DNA of 64,000 bases from Halobacillus ihumii (GTDB taxonomy: Bacteria > Bacillota > Bacilli > Bacillales > Halobacillaceae). Under the pieces are notes generated by a model that saw only the letters and a list, made by a program, of their open reading frames with translations, searched no databases and was not told the origin of the DNA. Positions 8,598 to 18,054 of the stretch are shown piece by piece (position 1 is the stretch's first letter; each line of letters starts with the position of its first letter). Position numbers and translations under genes: made by a program. The stretch is taken from assembly GCF_902726645.1 (NCBI RefSeq), contig NZ_CACVAO010000001.1, positions 3,022,764 to 3,086,763 of the forward strand, in the 5' to 3' direction.

Positions 8598-9575
8598 TTA
8601 ATTAACGAGTCCAGAATCCTCAACGAGTTGTTTGTATAGATCGTGCTGTTCTTGTAAAAAGGCTTTAGTTTCTTCACTATTCTTATAGAAACCTTCCCAG
8701 TCGTTGTTTTCGAGAATTTTCTTCCATTCATCTGTTTTAACCATTTTGCTTAATTTTTCATCCCAATAAGCGATTTCTTCTTCTGTCATGTCTGGAGGTC
8801 CCATGATGCCTCTCCAATGAGGGAAGACCATGTCAACTCCCGCTTCCTTCCAAGTTGGAACATCTTCAATTCCTTTTACAGGCTTTTCAGAGGAGACGGC
8901 TAAAATTTTCAGTTTGCCGGCAAGATGCTGGTCTTTAACTTCTGAAAGGGAAGTGGTAACAGCATCGACGTGTCCGCCAAGCAAGGCTGTTACTACATCT
9001 CCGCCGCCTTCATACACCAGAAAGTTCAGCTGAGAAGGATTTATGCCAAACTCACTTGCTGCCTGTACGAGTGAGAGATGATCGTCATTACCAAGACCAG
9101 GTCCTACACCAATCTTTATAGAAGCAGGATCAGCCTTGGTGGCTTTTAGGAACTCGGATGCTGTGCTGAATTTAGAATCTGCTGGGACAGCAAGTGCCTG
9201 CCATTCAGTTGCTAGTGTAGCGATAGGGGTGAAGTCTTTGTATGTTAGCTCACTTTGACCTAGCAGGTTGTTTGTCAGAACGAGGCTTGAGTTGACAGCC
9301 AGAGAATGCGAATCCTGCGACTTTAAGTATTTCCAGCCAACTTCACCACCGCCGCCAGGTTTATTGACGACATTAATGTTCTCTTTAACTAGTTCTTGTC
9401 CTGATAATACTTTTTCAAGAGAACGTGCGGTTAAATCCCAGCCGCCACCTGGTGAAGCAGGTGCGACGATTTCAATATTTTGAGTTGGGTAGTCTCCATT
9501 TCCTGAAGCACTGCCTGAACAGGCTGTCATGAAGAGGAGAAGTAAGAGAATGGGAATCATAGCTAACTTTCGCAA
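8598..9575 (-). CDS. tctC: Tricarboxylate-binding lipoprotein of the Tct transporter
   Basis: About 325 residues of the TctC/Bug periplasmic-binding family. The N-terminus is a lipoprotein signal with lipobox FMTAC, so the protein is anchored outside the membrane. The Bug-family features IEIVAPASPGGGWDLTAR near the N-terminus and the GGHVDA motif in the middle are present. TTG at 9575 is chosen because AAAGGAG sits eight bases before it; the GTG at 9584 touches the ribosome binding site. First gene of the operon tctC-tctB-tctA-tcuA, with a cre site about 100 bp upstream. Confidence 0.92.
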   Translation of the reverse strand: MRKLAMIPILLLLLFMTACSGSASGNGDYPTQNIEIVAPASPGGGWDLTARSLEKVLSGQELVKENINVVNKPGGGGEVGWKYLKSQDSHSLAVNSSLVLTNNLLGQSELTYKDFTPIATLATEWQALAVPADSKFSTASEFLKATKADPASIKIGVGPGLGNDDHLSLVQAASEFGINPSQLNFLVYEGGGDVVTALLGGHVDAVTTSLSEVKDQHLAGKLKILAVSSEKPVKGIEDVPTWKEAGVDMVFPHWRGIMGPPDMTEEEIAYWDEKLSKMVKTDEWKKILENNDWEGFYKNSEETKAFLQEQHDLYKQLVEDSGLVN

Positions 9576-9677
9576 TACAAACACTCCTTTAATAGTTTAG
9601 TCCCTGTGTACCTGCGCTGCAGCAAATAGGCGATGTGAAGGACTGATTACCATCATCGTACCGCTACAGCTGATTTA

Positions 9678-9692
9678 GTGTAAACGTTTCCA
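9678..9692. promoter_or_regulatory. CcpA catabolite-response (cre) site before tctC
   Basis: GTGTAAACGTTTCCA matches the cre consensus WTGNAANCGNWNNCW at 14 of 15 positions (only the first base differs). It lies about 100 bp upstream of tctC, between that gene and the terminator of the two-component genes, so glucose repression of the tricarboxylate operon is likely. Confidence 0.65.
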
Positions 9693-9718
9693 AAATAATG
9701 TTTTTTAAAAATTTAAAA

Positions 9719-9749
9719 AACATTTTGTGCGTTTTGTTCACAAAATGTT
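9719..9749 (-). terminator. Terminator after the response regulator gene
   Basis: Inverted repeat with 11-bp arms (AACATTTTGTG) and a 9-nt loop. On the minus strand it runs into TTTTTT and an AT-rich stretch, so it most likely ends the sensor-regulator transcript. Because it also lies upstream of tctC, a role as the binding site for the regulator is an alternative. Confidence 0.65.
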
Positions 9750-9765
9750 CATATGAACCAGTATG

Positions 9766-10446
9766 TTAATTGTGCCAATAATAACGCCGTTCAGGACGGC
9801 CAACGATGCCGTATACTTGTTCTACCGAGGCTTCATGAATCCCAACTAAATACTCCAGGTACCTTCTTGCAGTTGTACGGGAAGCTCCAATGCGTTCTCC
9901 GGCTTTTTCTGATGTAATGCCTTCACTCTCTTGCTGGAGGATCTGCTTTATTTTATCTAATGTCCGATAATCAATGCCAGTGGGGAGAGAGGGGGCCTTC
10001 TGCCTTTTTGGTCCCGGATCTGAACCAAATACCTCTCGCAGCATGTCTTTATTTACTTCATTCGTTGACTGAAGGATTTCTTTCTTTTTCTGATAGCGTT
10101 CCAGTGAGTCTTGAAATTGTTCGATGGTTACGGGTTTGATTAAGTAGTCTTGCACCCCGTAATTGATCGCTTTTTCTAAAAACGCCTTATCTGTTGCAGC
10201 CGTGATCATAATGATATCAACGTGAGGGTGTTGTTCTCTAATTTTGTGGAGAAGTTCTGTCCCAAGCTCATCTGGCATATACACATCCAGCAGAAGCAGG
10301 TCTACTGGATGGTCCTCCAACAATTGCAGTGTTTCCCCGGCGTCACCAGCTTTTCCTATCAACTCCATATTCCCTTTCTTAGCCAAAAACTCTTCATGAA
10401 TTTGTGCTACTCGAAAGTCATCCTCAGCTATCACTACGCGAAACAT
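9766..10446 (-). CDS. Response regulator, CitT/DctR type
   Basis: 226 residues. The receiver domain (about 1-120) has the acidic pair EDD at residues 8-10, the phosphate-accepting Asp in LLLLDVYMPD and the conserved lysine in the IKPVT motif. The C-terminal part carries a helix-turn-helix (GITSEKAGERIGASRTTARR) as in the CitB/DctR/MalR regulators that pair with citrate- or dicarboxylate-sensing kinases. It is encoded 17 bp after the kinase. By position it activates the downstream tctC operon in response to a tri- or dicarboxylate; this is inferred from context. Confidence 0.9.
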   Translation of the reverse strand: MFRVVIAEDDFRVAQIHEEFLAKKGNMELIGKAGDAGETLQLLEDHPVDLLLLDVYMPDELGTELLHKIREQHPHVDIIMITAATDKAFLEKAINYGVQDYLIKPVTIEQFQDSLERYQKKKEILQSTNEVNKDMLREVFGSDPGPKRQKAPSLPTGIDYRTLDKIKQILQQESEGITSEKAGERIGASRTTARRYLEYLVGIHEASVEQVYGIVGRPERRYYWHN

Positions 10447-10463
10447 GAAACATCCTCTCCTTT

Positions 10464-12065
10464 TTAGGTGTTTTTCTTTATATGCTTAGGAAGTATGATG
10501 GTAAAAATGGTTCCTTCCTGTGCTTGGCTGCTAATTTCGATGGAGCCTTCTAACATGTCCACTTCCTCTTTTACATTGGCAAGTCCGTATCCTCGATCGT
10601 TCCCTTTTAGAGAAAATCCTTTTTCAAATATGCGTTCTCCAACACCGTCTCCTAATCCCTGACCACCATCTGCTATTTCAAAGATAATGTCGTTCCCAAG
10701 GTCTGTAACAAAGAATGAGACATTCTTAGCTGGTTGTGCAGCCACTGCCTCAAAAGCATTGTTGATCAGATTTCCTATAATTACAATCAGAGGTGATAGT
10801 TGAATGTGGGAGGGTAAAGGGTCCAGCGAACTTCCGTCCTCGATTGAGAAGTTGATTTTCTTCTCAGAGGCTTTGGCAAATTTACCTAGCAGGATCGCCT
10901 GTACTTTCTCGTCACGGATATCCCTAAAGAACATAGACGTGACTTGCTCCTGAGTATGAGCTTCTTCCTGAATCAATTGAATCGCTTGTTCATATTTTCC
11001 GAGTTGGATCATTCCTAAAATTACATAGAGTTTACTAGTGAATTCGTGCGCTTGGGCCCTAAGATCTTCAGAATACTGTCTGACTTCAGAGATCGCATCG
11101 ATCATTTTTTTAATTTCAGTCTTATCCCTGAAACTAACTACTGTTCCTGTTCTATTATGCTCCGCAAAAATAGGGCGGCTGTTAACGATAACTGTTTTAT
11201 CTTTATATTGAAGTTCTTTATTGACGATCCCTTTCTCAGAATGGACTAAATCAAGCAGCTGAGGTGAAGTAATCACATCATGGATGTTGTGATGCTCAAT
11301 CTGGTCTGGCAGTTCGAGGAGTTCACGAGCAGACAAATTAATCATTGTAATTGTCCCATTATGATCAAAGGCAATCATCCCTTCTTTCACGGATTGCAAT
11401 ACAGCATTCCTCTCTCGATAAAGGGCAGATATTTCAAAAGGTTCAAGTCCGAGAGTGTCTTTGCGAATACTTCTGGCCAGGAAGATACTGCCGGCAATTC
11501 CAAGGAGAAAAACGGTCCCTGAAGCCATAATGATTTTTTTAATATCAGAGGCAATTTCACTATGTATCGATTGCATTTGAAACGCTACGGCCACTGTACC
11601 TTCTACTTTTTTATAATCCCCGTAGTCGATGATGATAGGGGAAATCCCCTTGAGCAGTTGTTCTTCACCATCGTTAGTCTGCAGAACATAATTACTTCCG
11701 TACACTAATGCCCGGTAGTGATCTTTAATGGGAACAGATTCGGGCTTTTCTGCCCCGGCGTATCCGTAGATGTCTCCTTCCCGATTTACAATTTTTATTG
11801 CTGAAGCTTCCACTTCTTCTTTAATTTGATCAGCCAGTTGATCCATTTCATCTGTTGGTCTGTCAGACAGGAAGGACTGCTGGATAACCGGCATATAAGA
11901 GAGCGTTATCGCTGTCTGGATAGCCAGATTCTCTGCATTTTCGACATCTTCGTTTGATTCCATGTAGGCCACCATAAAAGTAACCAGGCTCAGGACTAAC
12001 AACAGCAGAAAAATAACTAATCCTAAAATCTTAACTTGAAGGGAAACTCTTAGAAGTTTTTCCAT
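10464..12065 (-). CDS. Sensor histidine kinase, CitA/DcuS family
   Basis: About 533 residues. Transmembrane helices near residues 10-33 and 175-197 flank an extracellular sensor domain of the PAS-like CitA/DcuS kind; a cytoplasmic PAS domain follows (about 215-310), then the dimerisation segment with the phosphoacceptor region AQAHEFTSKL, and a C-terminal ATPase with NLINNAFEA (N box) and the G boxes DGGQGLGDG and GYGLANVKE. ATG 12065 is chosen because GGAGG lies just upstream of it and overlaps the earlier in-frame ATG. It forms a two-gene operon with the regulator and should sense external citrate-like anions. Confidence 0.9.
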   Translation of the reverse strand: MEKLLRVSLQVKILGLVIFLLLLVLSLVTFMVAYMESNEDVENAENLAIQTAITLSYMPVIQQSFLSDRPTDEMDQLADQIKEEVEASAIKIVNREGDIYGYAGAEKPESVPIKDHYRALVYGSNYVLQTNDGEEQLLKGISPIIIDYGDYKKVEGTVAVAFQMQSIHSEIASDIKKIIMASGTVFLLGIAGSIFLARSIRKDTLGLEPFEISALYRERNAVLQSVKEGMIAFDHNGTITMINLSARELLELPDQIEHHNIHDVITSPQLLDLVHSEKGIVNKELQYKDKTVIVNSRPIFAEHNRTGTVVSFRDKTEIKKMIDAISEVRQYSEDLRAQAHEFTSKLYVILGMIQLGKYEQAIQLIQEEAHTQEQVTSMFFRDIRDEKVQAILLGKFAKASEKKINFSIEDGSSLDPLPSHIQLSPLIVIIGNLINNAFEAVAAQPAKNVSFFVTDLGNDIIFEIADGGQGLGDGVGERIFEKGFSLKGNDRGYGLANVKEEVDMLEGSIEISSQAQEGTIFTIILPKHIKKNT

Positions 12066-12233
12066 AAAGACCTCCATATTGTAAGTCTGAAGTTGAGCTT
12101 TTCTAGTATTCTAGCATAATCAAGGGTTGATAGTGAGCCATGTTTTAATGGCCCGTGCTAAATAGTCGCTAAGTTTGAGCAATCGCAATAGCGGATACAG
12201 TAAATTAAACTCTTCGAAAAGGAAGTGAGATAG

Positions 12234-13367
12234 ATGAAAGCTGTCACATTTCAAGGAAAAGAGCAAATGGTTACGAAGGAAGTGGAAACACCTTCTATTC
12301 AGAAAAATGACGACATGATTGTCAGAATAACGGCTAGTGGAATATGCGGATCAGACCTTCACTTATATAAAGGTGGGATCAAACCTGAACAAGATTATGT
12401 GGTAGGCCATGAACCGATGGGCATCGTGGAAGAAGTAGGACCCGATGTAAAGCACCTTAAGAAAGGTGACCGGGTCGTGATTCCTTTTAATATTGGATGC
12501 GGAGAATGCTATTACTGTAAAAATCAAATGGAAAGTCAATGTGATGAATCCAATCCCCACGGCGAGATTGGCGGTTTATTTGGGTTTACAGAAATGTTCG
12601 GGAATTACCCGGGCGGCCAGGCTGAATATCTTCGTGTGCCTTATGCAGACTTTACTTCATTTAAAGTGCCGGAATCCAGCAGCTTAGATGATGAAAGTGT
12701 TATGTTCTTGTCCGATGTGATTCCAACAGCGTACTGGAGTGTAGAGCACAGTGGTGTGAGTGAAGGGGACACGGTAATTGTCCTCGGAAGCGGTCCAATC
12801 GGATTGATGGCACAAAAATTCGCCAAATTAAAAGGAGCGGAGCGTGTGATTGCTGTAGACCAGGTTGATCACCGCCTTGACCATGCTGGACGTACGAATA
12901 ACGTCGAGACGTACAATTTCAGAACGAATGAGGAAATTGGCTCTCTTTTACACGAAGAAACGAAAGGCGGAGCTGATGTTGTGATTGATTGTGTCGGAAT
13001 GGACGGAACAGTTCCGCCAAACGAGGAGTTTGGTTCAGAATTCGACAATCAGTTCGGTACAATCAGCCCAATTAAGACGGCTTCACAGTCCGTTCGTAAA
13101 TTTGGAACCGTACAGCTGACGGGTGTATATGGAACGGAAGCAAACGGTTTTCCAATCGGAGACTTCTTCAGCCGCAATATTTCGCTGAAGATGGGACAGG
13201 CACCGGTCATTCACCTGATGCCTAAACTCTATGATATGATTGAAAATAATGAGTTTGATCCGACCGATATTATTACGCATCGCATGTCACTCGATGAAGC
13301 CCCTAAAGGGTACGACATTTTTGATAAAAAAGAAGACGGAAACATTAAAGTCATTTTAAAACCTTAG
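12234..13367 (+). CDS. Zinc-dependent alcohol dehydrogenase
   Basis: 377 residues of the medium-chain dehydrogenase family. Catalytic zinc ligands are visible in the CGSDLH motif and GHEPMG; the structural zinc loop has four cysteines in [15 protein letters not shown]. The nucleotide-binding fold follows ([18 protein letters not shown]). The length and the spacer in the structural part resemble glutathione-independent formaldehyde dehydrogenase-like and threonine dehydrogenase-like enzymes, so the natural substrate stays open. Starts after AAGGAAGTGAG, ends in a clear terminator, and is divergent from the sensor kinase gene. Confidence 0.85.
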   Translation: MKAVTFQGKEQMVTKEVETPSIQKNDDMIVRITASGICGSDLHLYKGGIKPEQDYVVGHEPMGIVEEVGPDVKHLKKGDRVVIPFNIGCGECYYCKNQMESQCDESNPHGEIGGLFGFTEMFGNYPGGQAEYLRVPYADFTSFKVPESSSLDDESVMFLSDVIPTAYWSVEHSGVSEGDTVIVLGSGPIGLMAQKFAKLKGAERVIAVDQVDHRLDHAGRTNNVETYNFRTNEEIGSLLHEETKGGADVVIDCVGMDGTVPPNEEFGSEFDNQFGTISPIKTASQSVRKFGTVQLTGVYGTEANGFPIGDFFSRNISLKMGQAPVIHLMPKLYDMIENNEFDPTDIITHRMSLDEAPKGYDIFDKKEDGNIKVILKP

Positions 13368-13378
13368 ATATAGAAGCT

Positions 13379-13417
13379 AACCGCACCTTTTTAGTTACAA
13401 CTGAAGGTGCGGTTTTT
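13379..13417 (+). terminator. Terminator after the alcohol dehydrogenase gene
   Basis: Stem AACCGCACCTT / AAGGTGCGGTT followed by a T-run, a standard intrinsic terminator ending the single-gene transcript. Confidence 0.88.
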
Positions 13418-13539
13418 ATAGTTTTATAGATGGAAATTTTCCTAAGAGTACGGAAAGGGTTAAAAATGGACTCATAAGAAATGGTAAATGTCATATAATT
13501 TAGATAGAGTACAAATAATTTAGAACCTTCAGAAATCCA

Positions 13540-13569
13540 TTGACACCCATTTTACATCATTGATAATAT
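13540..13569 (+). promoter_or_regulatory. Sigma-A promoter before the aminotransferase leader
   Basis: Perfect -35 box TTGACA (13540-13545), 18-bp spacer and -10 box TAATAT (13564-13569). Transcription from here would start near 13576 and give an untranslated leader of more than 200 nt before the aminotransferase start at 13793. Confidence 0.7.
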
Positions 13570-13638
13570 GTTTTTAAGCGAATCATTAACTGTCAAATCT
13601 AACAGACTCTATTTATGAAGTAGAGCAATCCTTAGATT

Positions 13639-13698
13639 AGAGCCAGTTATATAGACGGGGAGTTCTATGTGTATTTCTCTGTCCATATAACTGGCTCT
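13639..13698 (+). promoter_or_regulatory. Long leader hairpin, possible attenuator
   Basis: Arms of 18 nt at 13639-13656 and 13681-13698 (AGAGCCAGTTATATAGAC against GTCCATATAACTGGCTCT) pair at 17 of 18 positions around a 24-nt loop, then comes a loosely T-rich tail TTATTTTC. It lies between a good promoter and the aminotransferase start, so it could be an intrinsic terminator used for attenuation, or a processing/stability hairpin. No known riboswitch class is recognised. Confidence 0.5.
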
Positions 13699-13792
13699 TT
13701 ATTTTCTATCCATAAGTTTTCAACGTATGAGCAGTGGTTTTATGAAGGTTTGAAAGCGGTTTCTATACTAATTTTACGAGGGAGAGATGAAG

Positions 13793-15142
13793 ATGAAAGA
13801 TTTATTCGAGTTGGACAAAAAACATTTTATTCACCCGACATCATCTATTAAGCAGCAGCAAGAGAAAGGTGCCAAATCTATCATGAAAGAAGGAAACGGC
13901 GTCTATTTAACAGATACAGAAGGGAAAACGTATATCGATGCGATGTCGTCGCTATGGAATGTCAATATTGGTCATGGGAGAAAAGAACTGGCTGAAGCAG
14001 CTAAACAGCAAATGGAGTCACTGGCTTTTAGTTCGGCGTTTTCCACGTTCAGTAATGAACCAGCCATTCTGCTGGCGGAAAAGATTGCCCAACTCGCACC
14101 AGATGGTTTAAATGCGGTGTTCTTCACGTCTGGCGGTTCGGAGTCCAACGATTCAGCTTTCAAATTAATTCGTCATTACTGGAAGATAAAAGGAGAACCT
14201 GAGCGTGACAAAATTATTGCCCTTAAAAAGGGATATCACGGTGTAGCCACTGCTTCTACAAGTGCGACGGGTATCCCTCAGTTTTGGGAAATGGCCGGTC
14301 TTACGGTTCCCGGTTTTATCCATGCAGAATCTCCTTATGAACGAGGTACGAAACCATCGATCGATTCCATCCGAGAAGTCATTGAACGGGAAGGCCGGGA
14401 AAATATTGCTGCCTTTATTGCGGAGCCGGTTCAAGGTGCCGGCGGTGTTTTGGTTCCTCCTGAAGATTACTTTCAAGAGATCCGGCAGCTGTGTGATGAT
14501 TATGGCATTTTGTTTGTGGCCGATGAGGTGATTACAGGATTTGGCCGGACCGGAAAGATGTTTGGACTCGAACATTCTGGGGTCATTCCAGACATGATGA
14601 CGTTTGCTAAAGGAGTGACGAGCGGCTATATTCCGCTCGGCGGTGTTGTGGTATCAGACGCGATTCATAATGTCTTAAAGGAAAAATCAACTGGAACGCT
14701 TTTTCACGGATTTACGTACAGCGGTCATCCAACAGCAGCGGCGGTAGCATTGAAAAATATCGACATCATTGAACGAGAAGGTCTTGTGGCTAACTCAAAA
14801 GCGATGGGGGACGAATTGTTAAAGGGGTTCAGGCAAATTAAGAACAAGTTAAACATCGTAGGTGATGTACGTATGGTCGGCTTACTTGGGGCGATGGAAC
14901 TCGTGGAGGACCCTGCGACGAACAAACGCTTTTCGCCAGAGCTGCAGGTAGCCTCTAAAGTGATTGAAGCCCTGCATGAACGAGGGGTTATTTGTCGGGC
15001 GGTCACTTATGACAGCACGGATATTATTTGTTTTGCGCCGCCATTAATTTTGAACAAGGAACAAGCTCAAACAATCGTGACAAAATTACATGATGCGGTA
15101 TTATCCGTACAAAAACAGCTTGGTGATCGAGTGTCGTCATAA
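13793..15142 (+). CDS. Class III omega-amino-acid aminotransferase
   Basis: 449 residues, fold-type I PLP enzyme of the class III aminotransferase family (as for beta-alanine, taurine, putrescine or GABA transaminases). Visible are the substrate-side motif SSLWNVNIGHG, the PLP phosphate-binding TSGGSESND, the DEVITGFGRTG block containing the Asp that contacts the pyridine nitrogen, and the Schiff-base lysine in TFAKGVTSG. ATG 13793 is preferred over 13787 because GAGGGAGA directly abuts the latter. It is followed after 42 bp by an amino acid permease, suggesting uptake and transamination of the same amine or omega-amino acid. A close paralogue lies at 21362. Confidence 0.88.
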   Translation: MKDLFELDKKHFIHPTSSIKQQQEKGAKSIMKEGNGVYLTDTEGKTYIDAMSSLWNVNIGHGRKELAEAAKQQMESLAFSSAFSTFSNEPAILLAEKIAQLAPDGLNAVFFTSGGSESNDSAFKLIRHYWKIKGEPERDKIIALKKGYHGVATASTSATGIPQFWEMAGLTVPGFIHAESPYERGTKPSIDSIREVIEREGRENIAAFIAEPVQGAGGVLVPPEDYFQEIRQLCDDYGILFVADEVITGFGRTGKMFGLEHSGVIPDMMTFAKGVTSGYIPLGGVVVSDAIHNVLKEKSTGTLFHGFTYSGHPTAAAVALKNIDIIEREGLVANSKAMGDELLKGFRQIKNKLNIVGDVRMVGLLGAMELVEDPATNKRFSPELQVASKVIEALHERGVICRAVTYDSTDIICFAPPLILNKEQAQTIVTKLHDAVLSVQKQLGDRVSS

Positions 15143-15184
15143 GTCATTGCTTCACTGCAAATTCCAAACTGGGGGGTCATTATC

Positions 15185-16630
15185 ATGCATGATCAAAAAC
15201 TAGTAAAGGTGCTTGGGAATAAAGATGTTCTCGCTCTTGCTTTTGGGGCAATGATTGGATGGGGCTGGGTCGTGACTGCGGGACTGTGGATTACCGAGGC
15301 AGGTTCGCTTGGAGCGATCCTTGCCTTCGCTTTAGGAGGTCTTCTCGTTACCTTTGTCGGTCTGACGTACGCCGAACTTGCCTCTGCCCTCCCTCTGACT
15401 GGAGGGGAGCATGTGTACAGTTTTAAGGCGATGGGCAGAGTGGCTTCATTTGTTACCACGTGGTCGATCATCCTCGGCTATGTATCCGTCGTTGCTTTTG
15501 AGGCAGTGGCCCTGCCGACGGTTTTTGAGTATTTAATTCCAGGTTACAGCCAGGGGCATCTTTACACCATTGCCGGCTGGGACGTGACAGCGACGTGGGC
15601 GGGAGTCGGCATTATTGGATCGGTTTTAATCACATGGATTAATTACCGTGGCATTAAATTAACGACTTCGATTACGTTCATTTTAACACTGCTAATTATC
15701 ATTGCCGGAATTTTATTAATAACGGGTGGTACAGCGGCAGGTAATGTACAAAATATGCAGCCGCTGTTTGATAAAGGGATGGCTGGATTATTGACCGTCA
15801 TTATTATGACACCTTTTATGTTTGTAGGATTCGATGTGATTCCGCAGGCTGCTGAGGAGATCAATCTCCCGCGTAAGAAAATTGGCCAGCTATTAATCTT
15901 CTCTGTTCTGCTCGCTGTTACCTGGTATATTCTCGTTATTTTTGGAGTGTCTCGGATCATGCCTCCATCGGCCATTCAAGAATCAGCATTGGTGACAGCC
16001 GATGCAATGGCAGCGGCATTTGGAGGCAGCACGCTTATGGGGAACATTCTTGTACTAGGTGGAATTGGCGGGATTTTAACAAGCTGGATCGGTTTCTATG
16101 TTGGAGGCAGCCGTGCTATTTACGCACTTGCGAAGGCGGGAATGCTGCCTAAATCACTGGGGGAACTTCATCCAAAGTACAACACACCATATAAAGCGAT
16201 TTTAGCGATCGGCGTTTTATCCACGATCGCACCATTGTTCGGCCGGCCCGCTCTCGTATGGTTAGTTGATGCGGGCGGGTTAGGACTAGTCGTGGCCTGG
16301 TTGATGGTGGCGGTCTCCTTTATCATCCTTCGGAAAAAGAGCCCTGACATGCATCGCCCTTTCCGTTTGCGGGGAGGAACTACGATCGGCTGGATAGCTG
16401 TGCTCATGTCGCTCGGCATATGTGTGCTCTACATGCCAGGTATGCCTTCAGCCCTCATTTGGCCTTATGAATGGATTATCGTTCTCTCTTGGATGGTGCT
16501 CGGAGCGGTTCTCTATAACATTTCAATCGCGAAATATGGAACAGAGAACTCTGATCACCATATGAATCAGGAGATAGATCGGGTCCTGAATGAGGACGAT
16601 CCACACTCTGACATCTCTCACACAAGTTAA
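15185..16630 (+). CDS. APC-superfamily amino acid permease
   Basis: 481 residues with about 12 hydrophobic helices. The N-terminal helix has the amino acid-polyamine-organocation signature AFGAMIGWGWVV (unwound substrate-binding segment in helix 1) and helix 3 region TYAELASALPLTGGEHVY. A charged tail rich in Asp, Glu and His ends the protein. It is in the same transcription unit as the preceding aminotransferase (start preceded by GGGGGGT), so its substrate is probably the amine or amino acid that enzyme consumes. Specificity cannot be told from the sequence. Confidence 0.85.
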   Translation: MHDQKLVKVLGNKDVLALAFGAMIGWGWVVTAGLWITEAGSLGAILAFALGGLLVTFVGLTYAELASALPLTGGEHVYSFKAMGRVASFVTTWSIILGYVSVVAFEAVALPTVFEYLIPGYSQGHLYTIAGWDVTATWAGVGIIGSVLITWINYRGIKLTTSITFILTLLIIIAGILLITGGTAAGNVQNMQPLFDKGMAGLLTVIIMTPFMFVGFDVIPQAAEEINLPRKKIGQLLIFSVLLAVTWYILVIFGVSRIMPPSAIQESALVTADAMAAAFGGSTLMGNILVLGGIGGILTSWIGFYVGGSRAIYALAKAGMLPKSLGELHPKYNTPYKAILAIGVLSTIAPLFGRPALVWLVDAGGLGLVVAWLMVAVSFIILRKKSPDMHRPFRLRGGTTIGWIAVLMSLGICVLYMPGMPSALIWPYEWIIVLSWMVLGAVLYNISIAKYGTENSDHHMNQEIDRVLNEDDPHSDISHTS

Positions 16631-16699
16631 CAAAAAGTAGTCTTCAATCGTAATTTTGGCACCATAACATGATCAGTTTTTTATAAGAAAAAATACTAT

Positions 16700-16847
16700 G
16701 AGGCTGGGACATAACTAAATCTCTTGAGTGAAAAGACGAACGAATTGCTGTTTTAGCGAAGTATATTTTCGTAGCGTTTTATATGCAACAATTATAGTTT
16801 TTAATTAGTTCGGATTTTCATTTGATAAAAACTTTTGTCCCAGCCTT
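16700..16847. repeat. Self-complementary intergenic repeat, copy 1
   Basis: About 148 nt bounded by the inverted ends AGGCTGGGACA (16701-16711) and TGTCCCAGCCT (16836-16846). The interior contains AAGACGAACGAATTGCTGTT and TATTTTCGTAGCG blocks. A related copy lies in the opposite orientation at 58295-58430. GGCTGGGAC-type ends are known from intergenic repeats of several Firmicutes. It sits after the permease stop and just before the CoA-transferase gene, and could fold into one large hairpin and act as a terminator. Confidence 0.75.
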
Positions 16848-16869
16848 CTTCAATTAGGAGTGTCTCGTA

Positions 16870-18054
16870 ATGAAGCAACCATTGGAAGGAATCAAAGTTC
16901 TCGACTTGTCACGTGTATTGGCCGGCCCGTTAGGATCCATGCAGCTGGCAGATCTCGGCGCTGAAGTGATCCGTGTCGAAGCTCCCGGAGGCAAAGATGA
17001 TATTCGCCACTGGTGGCCGTTTGTTAAAGAAGAAAGCACGTACTATCTATCAGCTAATCGCAATAAAAAATCGATGACTATTAATCTGAAGCAGGAAGAA
17101 GGAAAAGACCTTTTTAAAAAAATGACAGCCCAGGCTGATGTGGTGATCGAAAATTTTAAAACAGGAACGTTAGATCGGCTTGGGTTAGGATTCGACAAAC
17201 TGAAACAGCAGAAGGAAGATATTATTCTTTGCTCGGTGACCGGTTACGGACAGACTGGTCCTTATAAGCATCTTCCTGGTTATGATCCTGTTATTCAAGC
17301 AGTTGGAGGGTTGATGGATATTACCGGAAACCCAGAGGGTGAAGCGACACGGGTAGGGACACCTGTCGTCGATATTATGACCTCTCATTATGTGGCCATC
17401 AGTGTGCTGGCAGCTTTAAGAAAGCGTGATTTAACAGGGGAGGGAGAGCATATTGACTTATCACTTCTTGATATTCAGGTGGCTTCCCTCGGCAATATAT
17501 CCAGCAGTTACCTGTTAAAAGGTCATGTTTCTGAACGAATGGGCAACGCCCACGGCAACATCACACCATACGAGACGTTTCATTGCGCCGACAAGCCGAT
17601 TATGGTCGCTGCGGGAAATGATCGGATGTTTTATCAGCTGGCAGAGGTAATGGGCCATCCGGAATGGAAAGAAGAAGTAAGATTTAAGACGAATGCCAAT
17701 CGTATTGAAAATAGGCAGGAATTAAGAGGTCTATTGGAGAAGGAGTTTTTGAAAAGGGGCGCAGATGAATGGGAACAGCAATTATCTTCTCGTAATATCC
17801 CATGTGGACCTGTGAACAATGTGCAGCAAGTTTTTGACCATCCGCAAGTCAAAGCGCGAGATATGGTAGAGGTCAATGACCATCCTAAACTCGGGAAGGT
17901 ACGCACCGTACGTAATCCCATCAAATTTAAGCATACGAACATATCTGCAAGGTCCCACCCTCCTATGTTAGGGGAGCATACAGCTGATTTATTAAAAGAA
18001 TTTGGTTTATCAGAAGAGGAGGTTGCTGAACTTAAAAACAAGGGGTCTATATAA
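16870..18054 (+). CDS. CaiB/BaiF family III CoA-transferase
   Basis: 394 residues, the normal size of family III CoA-transferases. Hallmarks are the N-terminal VLDLSRVLAGPLGSMQLADL block followed by GAEVIRVE, the DVVIENFKTG and GYGQTGPY segments, the catalytic aspartate region GTPVVDIMT, and the C-terminal PPMLGEHT motif. The enzyme would move CoA between a carboxylic acid and an acyl-CoA. It lies between the aminotransferase-permease pair and the sigma-54 activator, and may belong to the same amine or amino-acid catabolic neighbourhood; the acid substrate is unknown. Confidence 0.9.
   Translation: MKQPLEGIKVLDLSRVLAGPLGSMQLADLGAEVIRVEAPGGKDDIRHWWPFVKEESTYYLSANRNKKSMTINLKQEEGKDLFKKMTAQADVVIENFKTGTLDRLGLGFDKLKQQKEDIILCSVTGYGQTGPYKHLPGYDPVIQAVGGLMDITGNPEGEATRVGTPVVDIMTSHYVAISVLAALRKRDLTGEGEHIDLSLLDIQVASLGNISSSYLLKGHVSERMGNAHGNITPYETFHCADKPIMVAAGNDRMFYQLAEVMGHPEWKEEVRFKTNANRIENRQELRGLLEKEFLKRGADEWEQQLSSRNIPCGPVNNVQQVFDHPQVKARDMVEVNDHPKLGKVRTVRNPIKFKHTNISARSHPPMLGEHTADLLKEFGLSEEEVAELKNKGSI

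Noticed and set aside
16656..16675. Possible second sigma-54 promoter (TTGGCACCATAACATGATC) before the CoA-transferase gene
   Set aside because: The -24 half is good but the -12 half lacks the GC at the fixed spacing, which is essential.
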